Assembly (NCBI GenBank): GCA_965117015.1 | Contig: OZ220747.1 | Coordinates: forward strand, 2,108,001 to 2,172,000 | Reading direction: 5' to 3' | Origin: Aldehydirespirator sp965117015 | Lineage (GTDB): Bacteria > Actinomycetota > Acidimicrobiia > Acidimicrobiales > Aldehydirespiratoraceae | DNA: 64,000 nucleotides | Shown here: positions 30,087 through 38,213 of the stretch, one piece after another | How the letters are laid out: every line of letters begins with the position of its first letter | Numbering within the stretch: position 1 is the stretch's first letter | The notes under the pieces: model-generated | Seen by the model: the letters and a program-made list of their open reading frames with translations, nothing else | Told to the model about the DNA's origin: nothing | The model's database searches: none | Position numbers and translations under genes: made by a program

Positions 30087-30122
30087 ACTCCCGCCGTTTG
30101 CCTGAGCCGCCGGTCGCAGCGC

Positions 30123-30197
30123 TCACCAGTTGGTGGCGACGTACTTCTGCTCCAGGTAGTCCGGCAGGCCCTGGTGGCCGATGTCGACGACGTTCAT
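30123..30197 (-). CDS. 24-residue open frame translationally coupled to E1 beta (possible gene remnant)
   Basis: The reading frame encodes MNVVDIGHQGLPDYLEQKY plus five more residues and a TGA stop. Its ATG overlaps the E1 beta stop as ATGA, the arrangement used by real downstream genes in this window. I do not recognise the peptide. It may be the residue of a larger operon gene, such as an acyltransferase or dehydrogenase, that lost its middle by in-frame deletion, or a genuine small protein. Confidence 0.35.
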   Translation of the reverse strand: MNVVDIGHQGLPDYLEQKYVATNW

Positions 30198-31177
30198 TGT
30201 TGGGCGGCCTTCCGGACGGTGTCGACGATGCGCTCGACCGTGGGGATCGTGGCGTCCTCGAGGGAGTCGGCGGCGGGTAGCGGCACGTGAGGGGTGGTGA
30301 TCCGCACGATGGGGCCGTCGAGGTCCCAGAAGGCCTCATCGGCGACGATCGAAGCGATCTCCGCGCCCCACCCGCACAATCGCGGGTTCTCCTCGACGGT
30401 GAACAGGCGGCAGGTCTTGGCCACCGACGCGAGGATTGTCTGGGTGTCGAGCGGGACGAGCGAGCGTACATCGATGACCTCTGCATCGATGCCCTCCGCG
30501 GCGAGCTGTTCCGCGGCCTGCAAGGCACGATGAACCATCAGCGCGAGCGCCACGATGGTCACGTCGCTTCCCGGCCGGACCACCTTCGCCTCCCCCAGCC
30601 GGCCGACAATGTCACCCGGAGTGTCTCCTACGTCGAACTTCATGGGGTAGCACGACTTGTGCTCGAAGAAGATGACCGGATCAGGATCGCGCACGGAGGC
30701 CGCTAGGAGGCCGATCACGTCGGTGGCCGTGGACGGTGCGACGACCTTCAGTCCCGGTACGGCCATGGCCCAGTTCTCGACACTCTGGGAGTGCTGGGCG
30801 CCGAAGCGCGATCCGCCGCCGTTGGCAGTCCGGATGACCAGCGGGAACGACATCTGGCCCGCGGTCATGTACCGGGTCTTGGCTATCTCGTTGGCGACGA
30901 TGTCCCAGCACACCGCGAGGAAGTCGCTGAACATGATCTCGGCGATCGGTCGGAGACCGGTAGCCGCGGCGCCCATCGCCGCTCCGAGTATCGCCTGTTC
31001 GGAGATGGGGGCATCGCGGACCCGCTCGGGCCCGAATTGCTCCAGCAGCCCGGTTGTGGTCTTGAATACGCCGCCGGCGCCGGCGACGTCTTCACCGAGG
31101 AACACGACACGCGGATCGTTCGCCATCTCCTGTGCAATCCCCATGCTGACGGCACTGCGATAGGTCAGTTCCGCCAC
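30194..31177 (-). CDS. Thiamine-diphosphate dehydrogenase E1 component, beta subunit (acetoin/2-oxoacid type)
   Basis: The 327-residue protein has a transketolase pyrimidine domain (LGEDVAGAGGVFKTT, PISEQAILGAAMGAAATGLRP) and a C-terminal transketolase domain (GSDVTIVALALMVHRALQAA, DVRSLVPLDTQTI). It resembles beta subunits of pyruvate, acetoin and branched-chain oxoacid dehydrogenases. GTG at 31177 is preferred over the GTG/ATG seven codons upstream because GGGGG lies seven bases before it and MAELTYRSA is the conserved opening. It overlaps the alpha-subunit gene by 13 bases. No E2 or E3 is in this operon. Confidence 0.9.
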   Translation of the reverse strand: MAELTYRSAVSMGIAQEMANDPRVVFLGEDVAGAGGVFKTTTGLLEQFGPERVRDAPISEQAILGAAMGAAATGLRPIAEIMFSDFLAVCWDIVANEIAKTRYMTAGQMSFPLVIRTANGGGSRFGAQHSQSVENWAMAVPGLKVVAPSTATDVIGLLAASVRDPDPVIFFEHKSCYPMKFDVGDTPGDIVGRLGEAKVVRPGSDVTIVALALMVHRALQAAEQLAAEGIDAEVIDVRSLVPLDTQTILASVAKTCRLFTVEENPRLCGWGAEIASIVADEAFWDLDGPIVRITTPHVPLPAADSLEDATIPTVERIVDTVRKAAQQ

Positions 31178-32229
31178 GATGAACCCCCGTCTGCCCACAC
31201 GTCGGTGAGGATCGTCGACAGTGCAGGAAGAGCGCCGGTCACGGCCTCCTGTGTCGCGAGGTCGACCGCCTCGGTGCTCTCAGCGACGATCCTGGCCAAC
31301 TCGCTCTCGTCGACGCCTAGCTGGAGGAGTCGCTGGTGATACATGGGGATCGGGTCGCGCTGAAGCCAGGCTTCCACCTCTTCGGTGGGCCGGTACTTGC
31401 CGGGATCGGCTCTGCTATGGCCCCCGTGCCGGTACGTCTGAGCCTCGATCAGAGATGGCCCACGGCCGGTTCGGGCACGGTCGAGAGCGCCGCAAGCAGC
31501 ACTGTAGACCGCGTCGGCGTCGTTGCCGTCGACGATTATTGACTCGAGCCCGTAGGCCGCGGCGCGATCGGCTGCGGGGTTCGGGACCGCGGTGACATGG
31601 GCGATCGCGGTGTACTCCATGTAAAGGTTGTTCTCGCACACGAACACGGTCGGCAGGTTCCAGACCTTGGCGAAGTTGAGCGCTTCGTGGAAAGCGCCGA
31701 TGTTGGTGGTGCCGTCGCCGAAGAACGCGACGGCCACCTGCCCGGTGTCGTTCAGTTGCGCTGTCCACGCGGCGCCGTTGGCCACGCACAGGTGGGCGCC
31801 GATGATGGCATAGCTGCCCATCATCCCGTGGTCCACGCTCGTGAGGTGCATCGAGCCGCCCTTGCCTGCGAGCAGACCGTTGGCCCGGCCCAGAAGTTCG
31901 GCCATCACCGGGGCCATGGGAACGCCGCGGGCGAGCGTGTGAGCGTGACCGCGGTAGGTCGCGAAGGTCCAGTCGTCGGGACGCATGGCCGCGCCGAACC
32001 CAGCGGCAACGCCCTCTTGGCCCAAGGAAAGGTGACTGGTCCCCTTGACGAGTCCCTGCAGGAACAGGTCGTAGGCCCGTTTCTCGAACAGTCGGATCTC
32101 CTGCTGCATGCGGTACAGCCGGAGCCGGACGGACGGCTCGATGGGGAGTTCGGCGTTCGAGTGGTCCACCGGTCGGGGAAGCACCGGTTCGTGTCTGCCG
32201 TACTCCTCGTGGGAGGGCATAGTGGTCAC
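31165..32229 (-). CDS. Thiamine-diphosphate dehydrogenase E1 component, alpha subunit (acetoin/2-oxoacid type)
   Basis: The 354-residue protein has the thiamine-diphosphate motif GDGTTNIGAFHEALNFAKVW closed by ENN, plus the FATYRGHAHTLARG and AGKGGSMHL stretches of E1 alpha subunits. TYRHGGHSRADP is the usual phosphorylation-loop-like segment. It pairs with the beta subunit next door to decarboxylate a 2-oxoacid or cleave an acyloin. It lies eight bases behind the M24-fold gene. The promoter of that gene carries a LacI-type operator, so the complex may act on a product of the imported sugar. Confidence 0.92.
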   Translation of the reverse strand: MTTMPSHEEYGRHEPVLPRPVDHSNAELPIEPSVRLRLYRMQQEIRLFEKRAYDLFLQGLVKGTSHLSLGQEGVAAGFGAAMRPDDWTFATYRGHAHTLARGVPMAPVMAELLGRANGLLAGKGGSMHLTSVDHGMMGSYAIIGAHLCVANGAAWTAQLNDTGQVAVAFFGDGTTNIGAFHEALNFAKVWNLPTVFVCENNLYMEYTAIAHVTAVPNPAADRAAAYGLESIIVDGNDADAVYSAACGALDRARTGRGPSLIEAQTYRHGGHSRADPGKYRPTEEVEAWLQRDPIPMYHQRLLQLGVDESELARIVAESTEAVDLATQEAVTGALPALSTILTDVWADGGSSWRN

Positions 32230-32237
32230 GGCGAGGC

Positions 32238-33488
32238 TCAGTACTCGTTGGCGACGAAGAGCTCCTCAGCCGGGAAGAGCGTTATCACGTCGCATCCCTT
32301 CGCGGTTACGACAACCTCCTCCTCAATCCGGGCTGCGGAGACCCCGTCAGTGGCGGGACAGTACGTCTCGAGTGCAAAGACCATGCCCTCCTTGATCTCC
32401 ATTGGGTGGGAGAGGGAATTGACTCTGCTGATTATCGGACGCTCGTGCAGGCCGAGGCCCAGGCCGTGGCCGAACTGCAGTCCGAAGGCCTCCATCTCGC
32501 TCTCGAAACCGAATTCGTGGCAGGCCGGGAATCCCTCAGCGACGTCCCTGGTGCTCACGCCGGGTTCGATCATGTCGATAGCCGCATCGATCCACTCTCG
32601 GGCCTTGGTGTAGGCGTCATGCTGCGCAGACGTGGCCCGACCGACGTTCAGAGTCCGGTAGTAGCACGTGCGGTATCCGTTGAATGACTGGATTATGTCA
32701 AAGAAGGCCTGATCACCGGGGCGTAGCAAACGATCCGAGAAGTTGTGCGGGTGGGGGCTGCAACGCTCGCCCGACACCGCGTTGACCGCCTCGACGTCGT
32801 CGGACCCCATCTCGTACAGACGTTGGTTGACGAGCGCCACGATCTGGTTCTCCCGGATGCCGGGCTTGAGTACCTCTGCGATCATCTGGTAGGCGCCGTC
32901 TACCATTGAGGCTGCAGTGGTCAGGAGCATGATCTCGTCGGGGCTCTTGATCTCCCGTGCGTCGAGCATGATCTGCTGACCGTCCATCACGTCGATGCCT
33001 TCATCCTGAAGGGCGGCCATCATCGGGGGTTCGACAATGTCGATGCCGAGCGGCATGTCGGCCACGCCCTGTTCCCGCAGGATCGCGGCGATCTCTCTCG
33101 CCGTCCTTGTGAACAGTTGGTTGTCAGGCGGGATGGCGCCTCGCAGACCGTTCAAGCCGGCCCGGCAGTTCTCGGGCTTCAACCACGGTGCGTGAAGTCG
33201 GTGGTGAGCCGCCGCGGAGCCGAAGTCCCACACCATGGGCTCTCCGGAGCGGGCCAGCAGCGAGTACCGGGTCATCTTGTCGCGCGCCCACTCGCCGATC
33301 TGGGTGCTGGTCGTGTACCGGATGTTGTTGGTGTCGAAGCAGAGCAGGGCGCCCGCCCTTGAGTTGTCGAGTGCCCGCCGAACCCTTCCGAGGCGGTAGT
33401 CCCGCAGTCGTTGGAAGTTCACCCGCTCCTCGAAGTCCACCGCCATCGATCCCGGTGAGGGTGTCACTGCGATTGCGAATTCGGCCAT
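32238..33488 (-). CDS. M24 (creatinase/prolidase-fold) protein with one metal-ligand Asp replaced by Cys
   Basis: The 416-residue protein has a creatinase-like N-domain (ALLCFDTNNIRYTTSTQIGEW) and a pita-bread C-domain. Expected metal ligands are Asp264 (FFDII), His341 in QFGHGLGLGLHE, Glu374 in FALET and Glu389 in RIEEE. The second Asp, normally 11 residues after the first, is Cys275 (YRTCYYRT). Creatinases and some DMSP lyases of this fold also deviate here. It may thus be a non-peptidase lyase or hydrolase. It is the first gene of an operon with the E1 subunits, under the divergent LacI-operator region. Confidence 0.85.
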   Translation of the reverse strand: MAEFAIAVTPSPGSMAVDFEERVNFQRLRDYRLGRVRRALDNSRAGALLCFDTNNIRYTTSTQIGEWARDKMTRYSLLARSGEPMVWDFGSAAAHHRLHAPWLKPENCRAGLNGLRGAIPPDNQLFTRTAREIAAILREQGVADMPLGIDIVEPPMMAALQDEGIDVMDGQQIMLDAREIKSPDEIMLLTTAASMVDGAYQMIAEVLKPGIRENQIVALVNQRLYEMGSDDVEAVNAVSGERCSPHPHNFSDRLLRPGDQAFFDIIQSFNGYRTCYYRTLNVGRATSAQHDAYTKAREWIDAAIDMIEPGVSTRDVAEGFPACHEFGFESEMEAFGLQFGHGLGLGLHERPIISRVNSLSHPMEIKEGMVFALETYCPATDGVSAARIEEEVVVTAKGCDVITLFPAEELFVANEY

Positions 33489-33581
33489 CTGGGTGTTCTT
33501 CCTCGACTCGTTCGACGCTGCTCATCGTGGTCGTGAACAGCACGCGGCATAGACACACCGAGGCACGACACTAAGTTGTTC

Positions 33582-33595
33582 TGCAATCAATTGCA
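33582..33595. promoter_or_regulatory. LacI-type operator TGCAATCAATTGCA upstream of the M24/E1 operon
   Basis: It matches the TGCAATCGATTGCA consensus at 13 of 14 positions and lies 94 bases upstream of the minus-strand M24 gene start. It is one of two sites in the 258-base divergent gap 33489-33746; the other serves the permease operon. Confidence 0.65.
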
Positions 33596-33670
33596 ACTCT
33601 GCATGGTCACCAAACCTACCTAACTTGGGAGGAACGTCGGCACTATCTCGGATCTGGGAAGCTCAAGGCT

Positions 33671-33684
33671 TGCAATCGATTGCA
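33671..33684. promoter_or_regulatory. LacI-type operator TGCAATCGATTGCA upstream of the sugar permease operon
   Basis: An exact second copy of the palindrome at 28023, placed 63 bases upstream of the first permease ATG. The copy at 33582 is 89 bases away centre to centre. Looping between the two would control both divergent operons (inference). I could not pick a convincing -35/-10 pair here. Confidence 0.72.
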
Positions 33685-33746
33685 GACCTTGGTATCGTAC
33701 ACATCACAACTGCTAGGGCCGTCGGGGAGGGGGGTCTCGCAAGCGC

Positions 33747-34775
33747 ATGAGTGAGCGGTCAACAGTCGAGAAACCCGGAGCCTCTGACACGGGTGACGAG
33801 ATCCTAGAGCCCGAAGGGTCGGAGCGTCGCCGGTCCCACCTCCTCGCGTGGATGGCCGATCGCGGCATCTTCACCTTCACCGCGCTGTTGATCGTCGTGT
33901 CGGCGATCTTCGTCGACGGTTTCGCCAGTGTCGAGAACATCACCGATGTGTTCCACCGGGCGGCTCCCATCGGGATCGTCGCCGTCGGCATGACCTTCGT
34001 CGTCATCAGCGCCAACTACCTCGACCTGTCGGTTGTTGCACAGGTGGCGACCGCCGCAGTCGTGCTGATCGGCGTCAGCAACGCAACGAACATCCCCGCG
34101 GCCATGGGTCTCGCCCTGTTGATCGCGTTGGTTTACGGGCTCGTGAACGGCATCGCCGTGGGTGTGTTCCGGGCCAATGCGGTGATAGTGACGCTCGCCA
34201 CCACATTCATTGGTCTCGGCATCCTGCGATGGGCGAGCGGCGGCAGCATCTACTTCGGACCGAGCGACGGCCTCATCCGCGATTTCGGCACGACCGAGAT
34301 CGGACCCTTCCCGCTCTCGATGATCGTTCTGATCCTCGTAGCGGTGGCGCTGCAATATTTGCTGAACAACACGGTCTTCGGCTTCATGGTGAAGTCCTTC
34401 GGCTCCAACCGGGAAGCGACACGGCTGGCTGGAGTCAACATCGCCATGGTCATAGTCGGTGCCTTCACGCTGTCGGCGTTGGGCGCGATGGTCGGAGGCT
34501 TCGTCCTCGCCGCGTTCTCGAACACAGCCGTGTCGGCTATGTCGCAGGGGTACGAGTTCGAGGCGCTGGCCGCAGTCATCGTTGGCGGCACCAGCGTCTT
34601 CGGTGGCAAGGGAAGCGTGCTGCGGACCCTCCTGGGCGTCGTGTTCGTGAGTGTGCTCACCAACATCATGGTTCTGTCCGGTTTCGGATTCGGGTACCAG
34701 CAGATGGCGATCGGCGGACTGATCGTCGTTGCCGTGTCGGTCGACTCCCTGGCTCGGAAGGTGATCGCATCATGA
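33747..34775 (+). CDS. Sugar ABC transporter permease (RbsC type), first copy
   Basis: The 342-residue protein has a charged cytoplasmic tail of about 35 residues and then 8-10 hydrophobic helices. AAPIGIVAVGMTFVVISANYLDLSV and the EAA-like GSNREATRLAGVNI loop are standard for ribose/xylose-type permeases, as is GGTSVFGGKGSVLRTLLGVV. It forms the channel with the second permease, which it overlaps by ATGA. The ATPase partner is encoded at 28088-29638. Purine-rich GGGGAGGGGGG precedes the ATG by about 12 bases. Confidence 0.93.
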   Translation: MSERSTVEKPGASDTGDEILEPEGSERRRSHLLAWMADRGIFTFTALLIVVSAIFVDGFASVENITDVFHRAAPIGIVAVGMTFVVISANYLDLSVVAQVATAAVVLIGVSNATNIPAAMGLALLIALVYGLVNGIAVGVFRANAVIVTLATTFIGLGILRWASGGSIYFGPSDGLIRDFGTTEIGPFPLSMIVLILVAVALQYLLNNTVFGFMVKSFGSNREATRLAGVNIAMVIVGAFTLSALGAMVGGFVLAAFSNTAVSAMSQGYEFEALAAVIVGGTSVFGGKGSVLRTLLGVVFVSVLTNIMVLSGFGFGYQQMAIGGLIVVAVSVDSLARKVIAS

Positions 34776-35803
34776 GCGCGACGCACGACGCAGCCCCCGC
34801 AACTGAGCGGCGGGGCGTCGTCGGTCGACTGCGAACGACGCTCGCCCGGCGAACTGAGGGAAGGGCACTGGCCCTGTTGGTGGTCGTCGCCTTGTGGGCT
34901 TGGTTCCAGGACGACACCGTCTTCAGGTCCTACGGAGTGACGCTCGGGCGCATAGCGCTCATCGGGCTCGTCGCCCTGGGGCTCACCGCCGTCATCCTGA
35001 TGGGCGAACTCGACCTCAGTGTTGCCAGCACTCTCGCGGTCTCGGGTGTCGTGATGGCCAGTTTCGACAATCTGGCCTTGGGCGTCGTCGTCGCACTCGC
35101 CGTGGGGGTAGCCATCGGAGCGGTCAATGCGCTGTTCGTAGTGGTGGTTGGGATCAACTCGTTCATCGCCACCCTCGGAATGCTGTTCTTCCTGAGAGGT
35201 TTGGCCTTCGTCATCTCGGACGAGGAGCCGGTCCGGCTCTCCAACATCGACGCAGGGATCGCGTTCGGCAAGCCCGTCATCGGTGACTTCACCCCCAGGA
35301 TGTTGCTGTTCATTCTCACGTTCGTGGTGATGCACGTGTTCTTGACCCGGGTGCGGGTCGGCCGGGAGTTCTACGCCGTCGGCGGTAACCGCGAGGCCGC
35401 CCGCGACGCCGGCATACCGGTTCGCAGAAGGATCTTCACCGGCTTCATGATCTCCGGCTTCATCGCCGCGGGCGCGGGTGTCATCAACGCCCTCGAGCGC
35501 ACGGCTGCCGACCCGACCGCGGGCGGGACAGTGCTGCTGTCCAGCTTCGCGGCGGCCATCGTCGGAGGGATTCTCCTCAACGGCGGCCGGGGCTCGGTGT
35601 TCGGGACCCTGCTCGGCGCGGCGTCACTCGGCATTCTGCAGATCTCCCTGACCCTCACCGCCGTCGAGGTCGACGTCCAGAACATCATCATCGGAACGGT
35701 GCTGTTGGTGGCCGTCATCACCGACCCGACCACGCTGCGCTCCGTCATCTCCAGCGCCCGCTCGTTCCTTCGTGCACAGCGACCCTCTCAGCCCACCGCC
35801 TGA
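34772..35803 (+). CDS. Sugar ABC transporter permease (RbsC type), second copy
   Basis: This 343-residue paralogue of the preceding gene has about 9 hydrophobic segments. GLTAVILMGELDLSVASTLAVSG and GNREAARDAGIPVRR are the family hallmarks, and IVGGILLNGGRGSVFGTLLGA matches the conserved C-terminal region. The ATG at 34772 overlaps the stop of the first permease. Two different permeases imply a heterodimeric channel, as in several xylitol/ribose-like importers. The binding-protein gene follows after 93 bases. Confidence 0.93.
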   Translation: MSATHDAAPATERRGVVGRLRTTLARRTEGRALALLVVVALWAWFQDDTVFRSYGVTLGRIALIGLVALGLTAVILMGELDLSVASTLAVSGVVMASFDNLALGVVVALAVGVAIGAVNALFVVVVGINSFIATLGMLFFLRGLAFVISDEEPVRLSNIDAGIAFGKPVIGDFTPRMLLFILTFVVMHVFLTRVRVGREFYAVGGNREAARDAGIPVRRRIFTGFMISGFIAAGAGVINALERTAADPTAGGTVLLSSFAAAIVGGILLNGGRGSVFGTLLGAASLGILQISLTLTAVEVDVQNIIIGTVLLVAVITDPTTLRSVISSARSFLRAQRPSQPTA

Positions 35804-35896
35804 TCGGCGGGGAGTGGCCCAGATCGACCCCTAGCCGGGATCGAAAACCATCCAACACCACCGATGCGATTGCATCAGAAAGGACCAGTGAAACCA

Positions 35897-36997
35897 ATGA
35901 GCCTAGGAAAGCTCAAGACCCGAGTCAGGACGGGGCAACTATGGATGCTCGCCGGCCTGCTGCTCGGGGTTGCTGCTCTAGTAGCCGCCTGCGGCGACGA
36001 CGACGAGCCCGCGCCCGCTGCCGAACCGGCCGCCGAGCCCGCAGCAGAGGCGGCGCCCGAACCGGCGGAGGAGCCGGCCGCGGAGCCTGAAGAAGAGGCG
36101 GCGGAGCCTGAAACCTTCGAGGTCTTCGCTCTACTGCCCCAGGGTAACGACCAGCCCTACGGAACGACCTACCTGCCGCCGTTCCAGGAAAAGGCCGACG
36201 AGCTTGGAATCAGCCTCAACATCACGAACTCGCAGTACGACGCGGACAAGCAGGCCAGCGAGTGCGAGGTTGCCGTCGCGGCCGAGCCGGATCTGATCAT
36301 CCTCTGGCCCGCGGTCGGCGACACCGTTCGCCCCTGCCTCGAGGCTGCGCAGGATGCGGGCATACCAGTGACCGTGACGAATTCGGACGTGAACCCCGAG
36401 GACCAGCACCTCACCGCGGCCTATTCCGGCCCGGACACGTACGGTCAGGGCCAGGCTTCGGGCGAGCTCATGTGCGAGTTCGCTGGAGGCGCGGAGATCG
36501 GCATCATCATGATCAATGGCCTCACCGGAAACTCCACTGCCATCGATCGTGAGGCCGGCTTCGAGGACACCGTCAACGCAGAGTGCCCGAACGTGACGAT
36601 TCTGGCCCGTCAACCGGGCAACTGGAACAAGGACGACTCTCAGCTCGCGGCGTCAGAGATGATCACGGCGGTCGGCATCGAGAACATCCAGGGCGTGTAC
36701 GCGGCTGACGACACCATGGTCGCCGGTGCGATCGACGCGTTGAAGGCTCGGGGAATCAACCCCGCGGACCTGATCATCACCTCGATCGGCAACACGTTCC
36801 TAGGGAACCCGCTGGTCGTCAACGGTGAACTCGATGGCACCGTCTTCCAGTCCTCTTCCTGGGACGGCGGGAACGCTGCCGTGACCGCACACGAGGTCCT
36901 GACGGGCAACCCCTCGGAGCGCATCATCAAGTTCATGCCTTCAGTGAAGGTGACCGCCGAGAACGCTGACGACCCCGCAGTGGCTCCTGAGTGGTAG
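35897..36997 (+). CDS. Sugar-binding lipoprotein of the ribose-type ABC transporter
   Basis: The 366-residue protein has a lipoprotein signal (WMLAGLLLGVAALVAAC) and a 35-residue Ala/Glu/Pro-rich linker. A Peripla_BP_4 domain follows (VFALLPQGNDQPYG, QYDADKQASECEVAVAAEPDLIILWP, YAADDTMVAGAIDALKARG). It captures the sugar or polyol outside the membrane. ATG at 35897 is chosen because AAAGGA lies 12 bases upstream and the signal then begins normally; an earlier in-frame ATG at 35864 has no ribosome site. A half-operator CGATTGCA at 35867 precedes it. A strong hairpin follows the stop. Confidence 0.92.
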   Translation: MSLGKLKTRVRTGQLWMLAGLLLGVAALVAACGDDDEPAPAAEPAAEPAAEAAPEPAEEPAAEPEEEAAEPETFEVFALLPQGNDQPYGTTYLPPFQEKADELGISLNITNSQYDADKQASECEVAVAAEPDLIILWPAVGDTVRPCLEAAQDAGIPVTVTNSDVNPEDQHLTAAYSGPDTYGQGQASGELMCEFAGGAEIGIIMINGLTGNSTAIDREAGFEDTVNAECPNVTILARQPGNWNKDDSQLAASEMITAVGIENIQGVYAADDTMVAGAIDALKARGINPADLIITSIGNTFLGNPLVVNGELDGTVFQSSSWDGGNAAVTAHEVLTGNPSERIIKFMPSVKVTAENADDPAVAPEW

Positions 36998-37022
36998 AAC
37001 GACGCCACTGAGGTGGTTGAGC

Positions 37023-37069
37023 GGACCCGGAGGGACAATGTTCCCCCCTCCCCCCGTCCCTCCGGGTCC
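37023..37069 (+). terminator. Strong hairpin after the binding-protein gene
   Basis: Arms GGACCCGGAGGGAC (37023-37036) and GTCCCTCCGGGTCC (37056-37069) pair over 14 bases around a 19-base, C-rich loop. There is no U-tract, so it may be a terminator of the actinobacterial I-shaped kind or a barrier that protects the abundant binding-protein mRNA from decay. It sits between the transporter operon and the LacI gene. Confidence 0.6.
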
Positions 37070-37110
37070 CCAACCTTCAGCCGGAGACTTGCTCGACGAG
37101 GAGCGTTGAC

Positions 37111-38127
37111 GTGGGCGTGACTCTCAAGGATGTGGCGAAACGGGCGGGCGTCAATGTCTCCACCGCTTCGCGGGCACTGAGTCCCGATAAGAGTTCACTG
37201 GTCAAACCGGAAACGCGGCTTCGCGTTCGCGAGGCTGCCGAGGCTCTCAAGTACTCGGGGAATGCTCAGGCAGCAGCACTGCGCCGCGGCCGCACAGGGA
37301 TGATCGGCGTGATCGTCAGCGACCTGAGCAATCCCTTCATCGGCCCGGTCCTTCGTGGTATCACGAGCGCGCTCGCGAGCCGCGATCTGTTGCCCATCAT
37401 GGTGGAATCCGGGGACGCGTCGGACAAGCTCAGGTCCATCCTCGACAAGCTGGCGGGCCAGCGCGTCGATGGAATGATCACGACCGCAGCGAGATACAGG
37501 GACCGCGCACTCCTGCGCCGTGTGGCGTCCGGCGTGCCGACCGTCCTCGCCGTCCGTGATCTGCCCGGTAGCGGGATTCCGGCCATCGTCCATGACGACG
37601 TGTCGGGTGGTCGACTCGTGGCCGAGCACCTGCTGGCTCTGGGCCACAACTGTGTGGCGCAGCTCATGGGTCCTGCTGACATCTGGTCCTTCGAAGGACG
37701 TGCCTCGGGCTTCCGCGACACCCTGACCGCGTCGGGCGCCACCTGCATCGACATCCGTGAGTCGGCCCGTCTCCCGACGGTCGAAGCCGGATCCGCACTC
37801 GCTTCGGCTCTGCTTGAGCAGGCCGAGGTGACGCCCACAGCGGTCTTTGCCCACAACGACAGCATGGCTATCGGAGCTATCAGAGCCTTTCGCGACCGTG
37901 GCCTTGACTGCCCGGTTGACATCTCGGTGGTCGGGTACAACGACGTTCCCCTGACAGACCACCTCAACCCGCCCCTCACCACCACCCGGCTGCCGGGCTA
38001 TGAGCTCGGCCGGCTCGCGGCCGAACTCCTGGTGACCCGCATCGATGAGACCGAGGTGACCACCGAGAAGGTCGTGCTCGCGCCCGAGATCGTGGTACGC
38101 GCCACGACTGCGAGGCCGGCGGCCTGA
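37111..38127 (+). CDS. LacI/GalR-family transcriptional regulator of the sugar island
   Basis: The 338-residue protein starts with a canonical LacI helix-turn-helix (VTLKDVAKRAGVNVSTASRAL) and hinge helix (GNAQAAALRRGRTGMIGVIV). A sugar-binding core follows (SDLSNPFIGPVLRGI, VFAHNDSMAIGAIRAFRDRGL). GTG at 37111 has GAGGAG seven bases upstream. The four TGCAATCGATTGCA-like sites at 28023-33684 are the expected operators. It lies between the transporter genes and the dehydrogenase genes and most likely represses both until the imported sugar or a derivative binds. Confidence 0.95.
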   Translation: MGVTLKDVAKRAGVNVSTASRALSPDKSSLVKPETRLRVREAAEALKYSGNAQAAALRRGRTGMIGVIVSDLSNPFIGPVLRGITSALASRDLLPIMVESGDASDKLRSILDKLAGQRVDGMITTAARYRDRALLRRVASGVPTVLAVRDLPGSGIPAIVHDDVSGGRLVAEHLLALGHNCVAQLMGPADIWSFEGRASGFRDTLTASGATCIDIRESARLPTVEAGSALASALLEQAEVTPTAVFAHNDSMAIGAIRAFRDRGLDCPVDISVVGYNDVPLTDHLNPPLTTTRLPGYELGRLAAELLVTRIDETEVTTEKVVLAPEIVVRATTARPAA

Positions 38128-38149
38128 AATCACACACGACACAGGAAAT

Positions 38150-38192
38150 GCCCCTTCGGGGGCCAACGTAGAGAACCCACCCCCTCGCGGGG
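38150..38192. other. Two short GC hairpins between the LacI and SDR genes
   Basis: GCCCC-TTCG-GGGGC (38150-38163) is a stable UUCG-type hairpin, and CCCC-TCGC-GGGG (38181-38192) lies 17 bases later. Neither has a T-run. They could attenuate read-through from the LacI gene into the dehydrogenase operon. Confidence 0.35.
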
Positions 38193-38213
38193 TATGACAG
38201 ATTGGAGTCGAAG

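Noticed and set aside
32238..33488. Assignment of the M24-fold protein as the DMSP lyase DddP
   Set aside because: The three-Asp metal cluster of DddP is not kept (one Asp and one Cys remain of those seen), so only fold-level similarity is claimed.
35863..35876. GATGCGATTGCATC as a fifth LacI operator
   Set aside because: Only the half CGATTGCA matches the 14-base consensus and the dyad spacing differs; noted only as a half-site.
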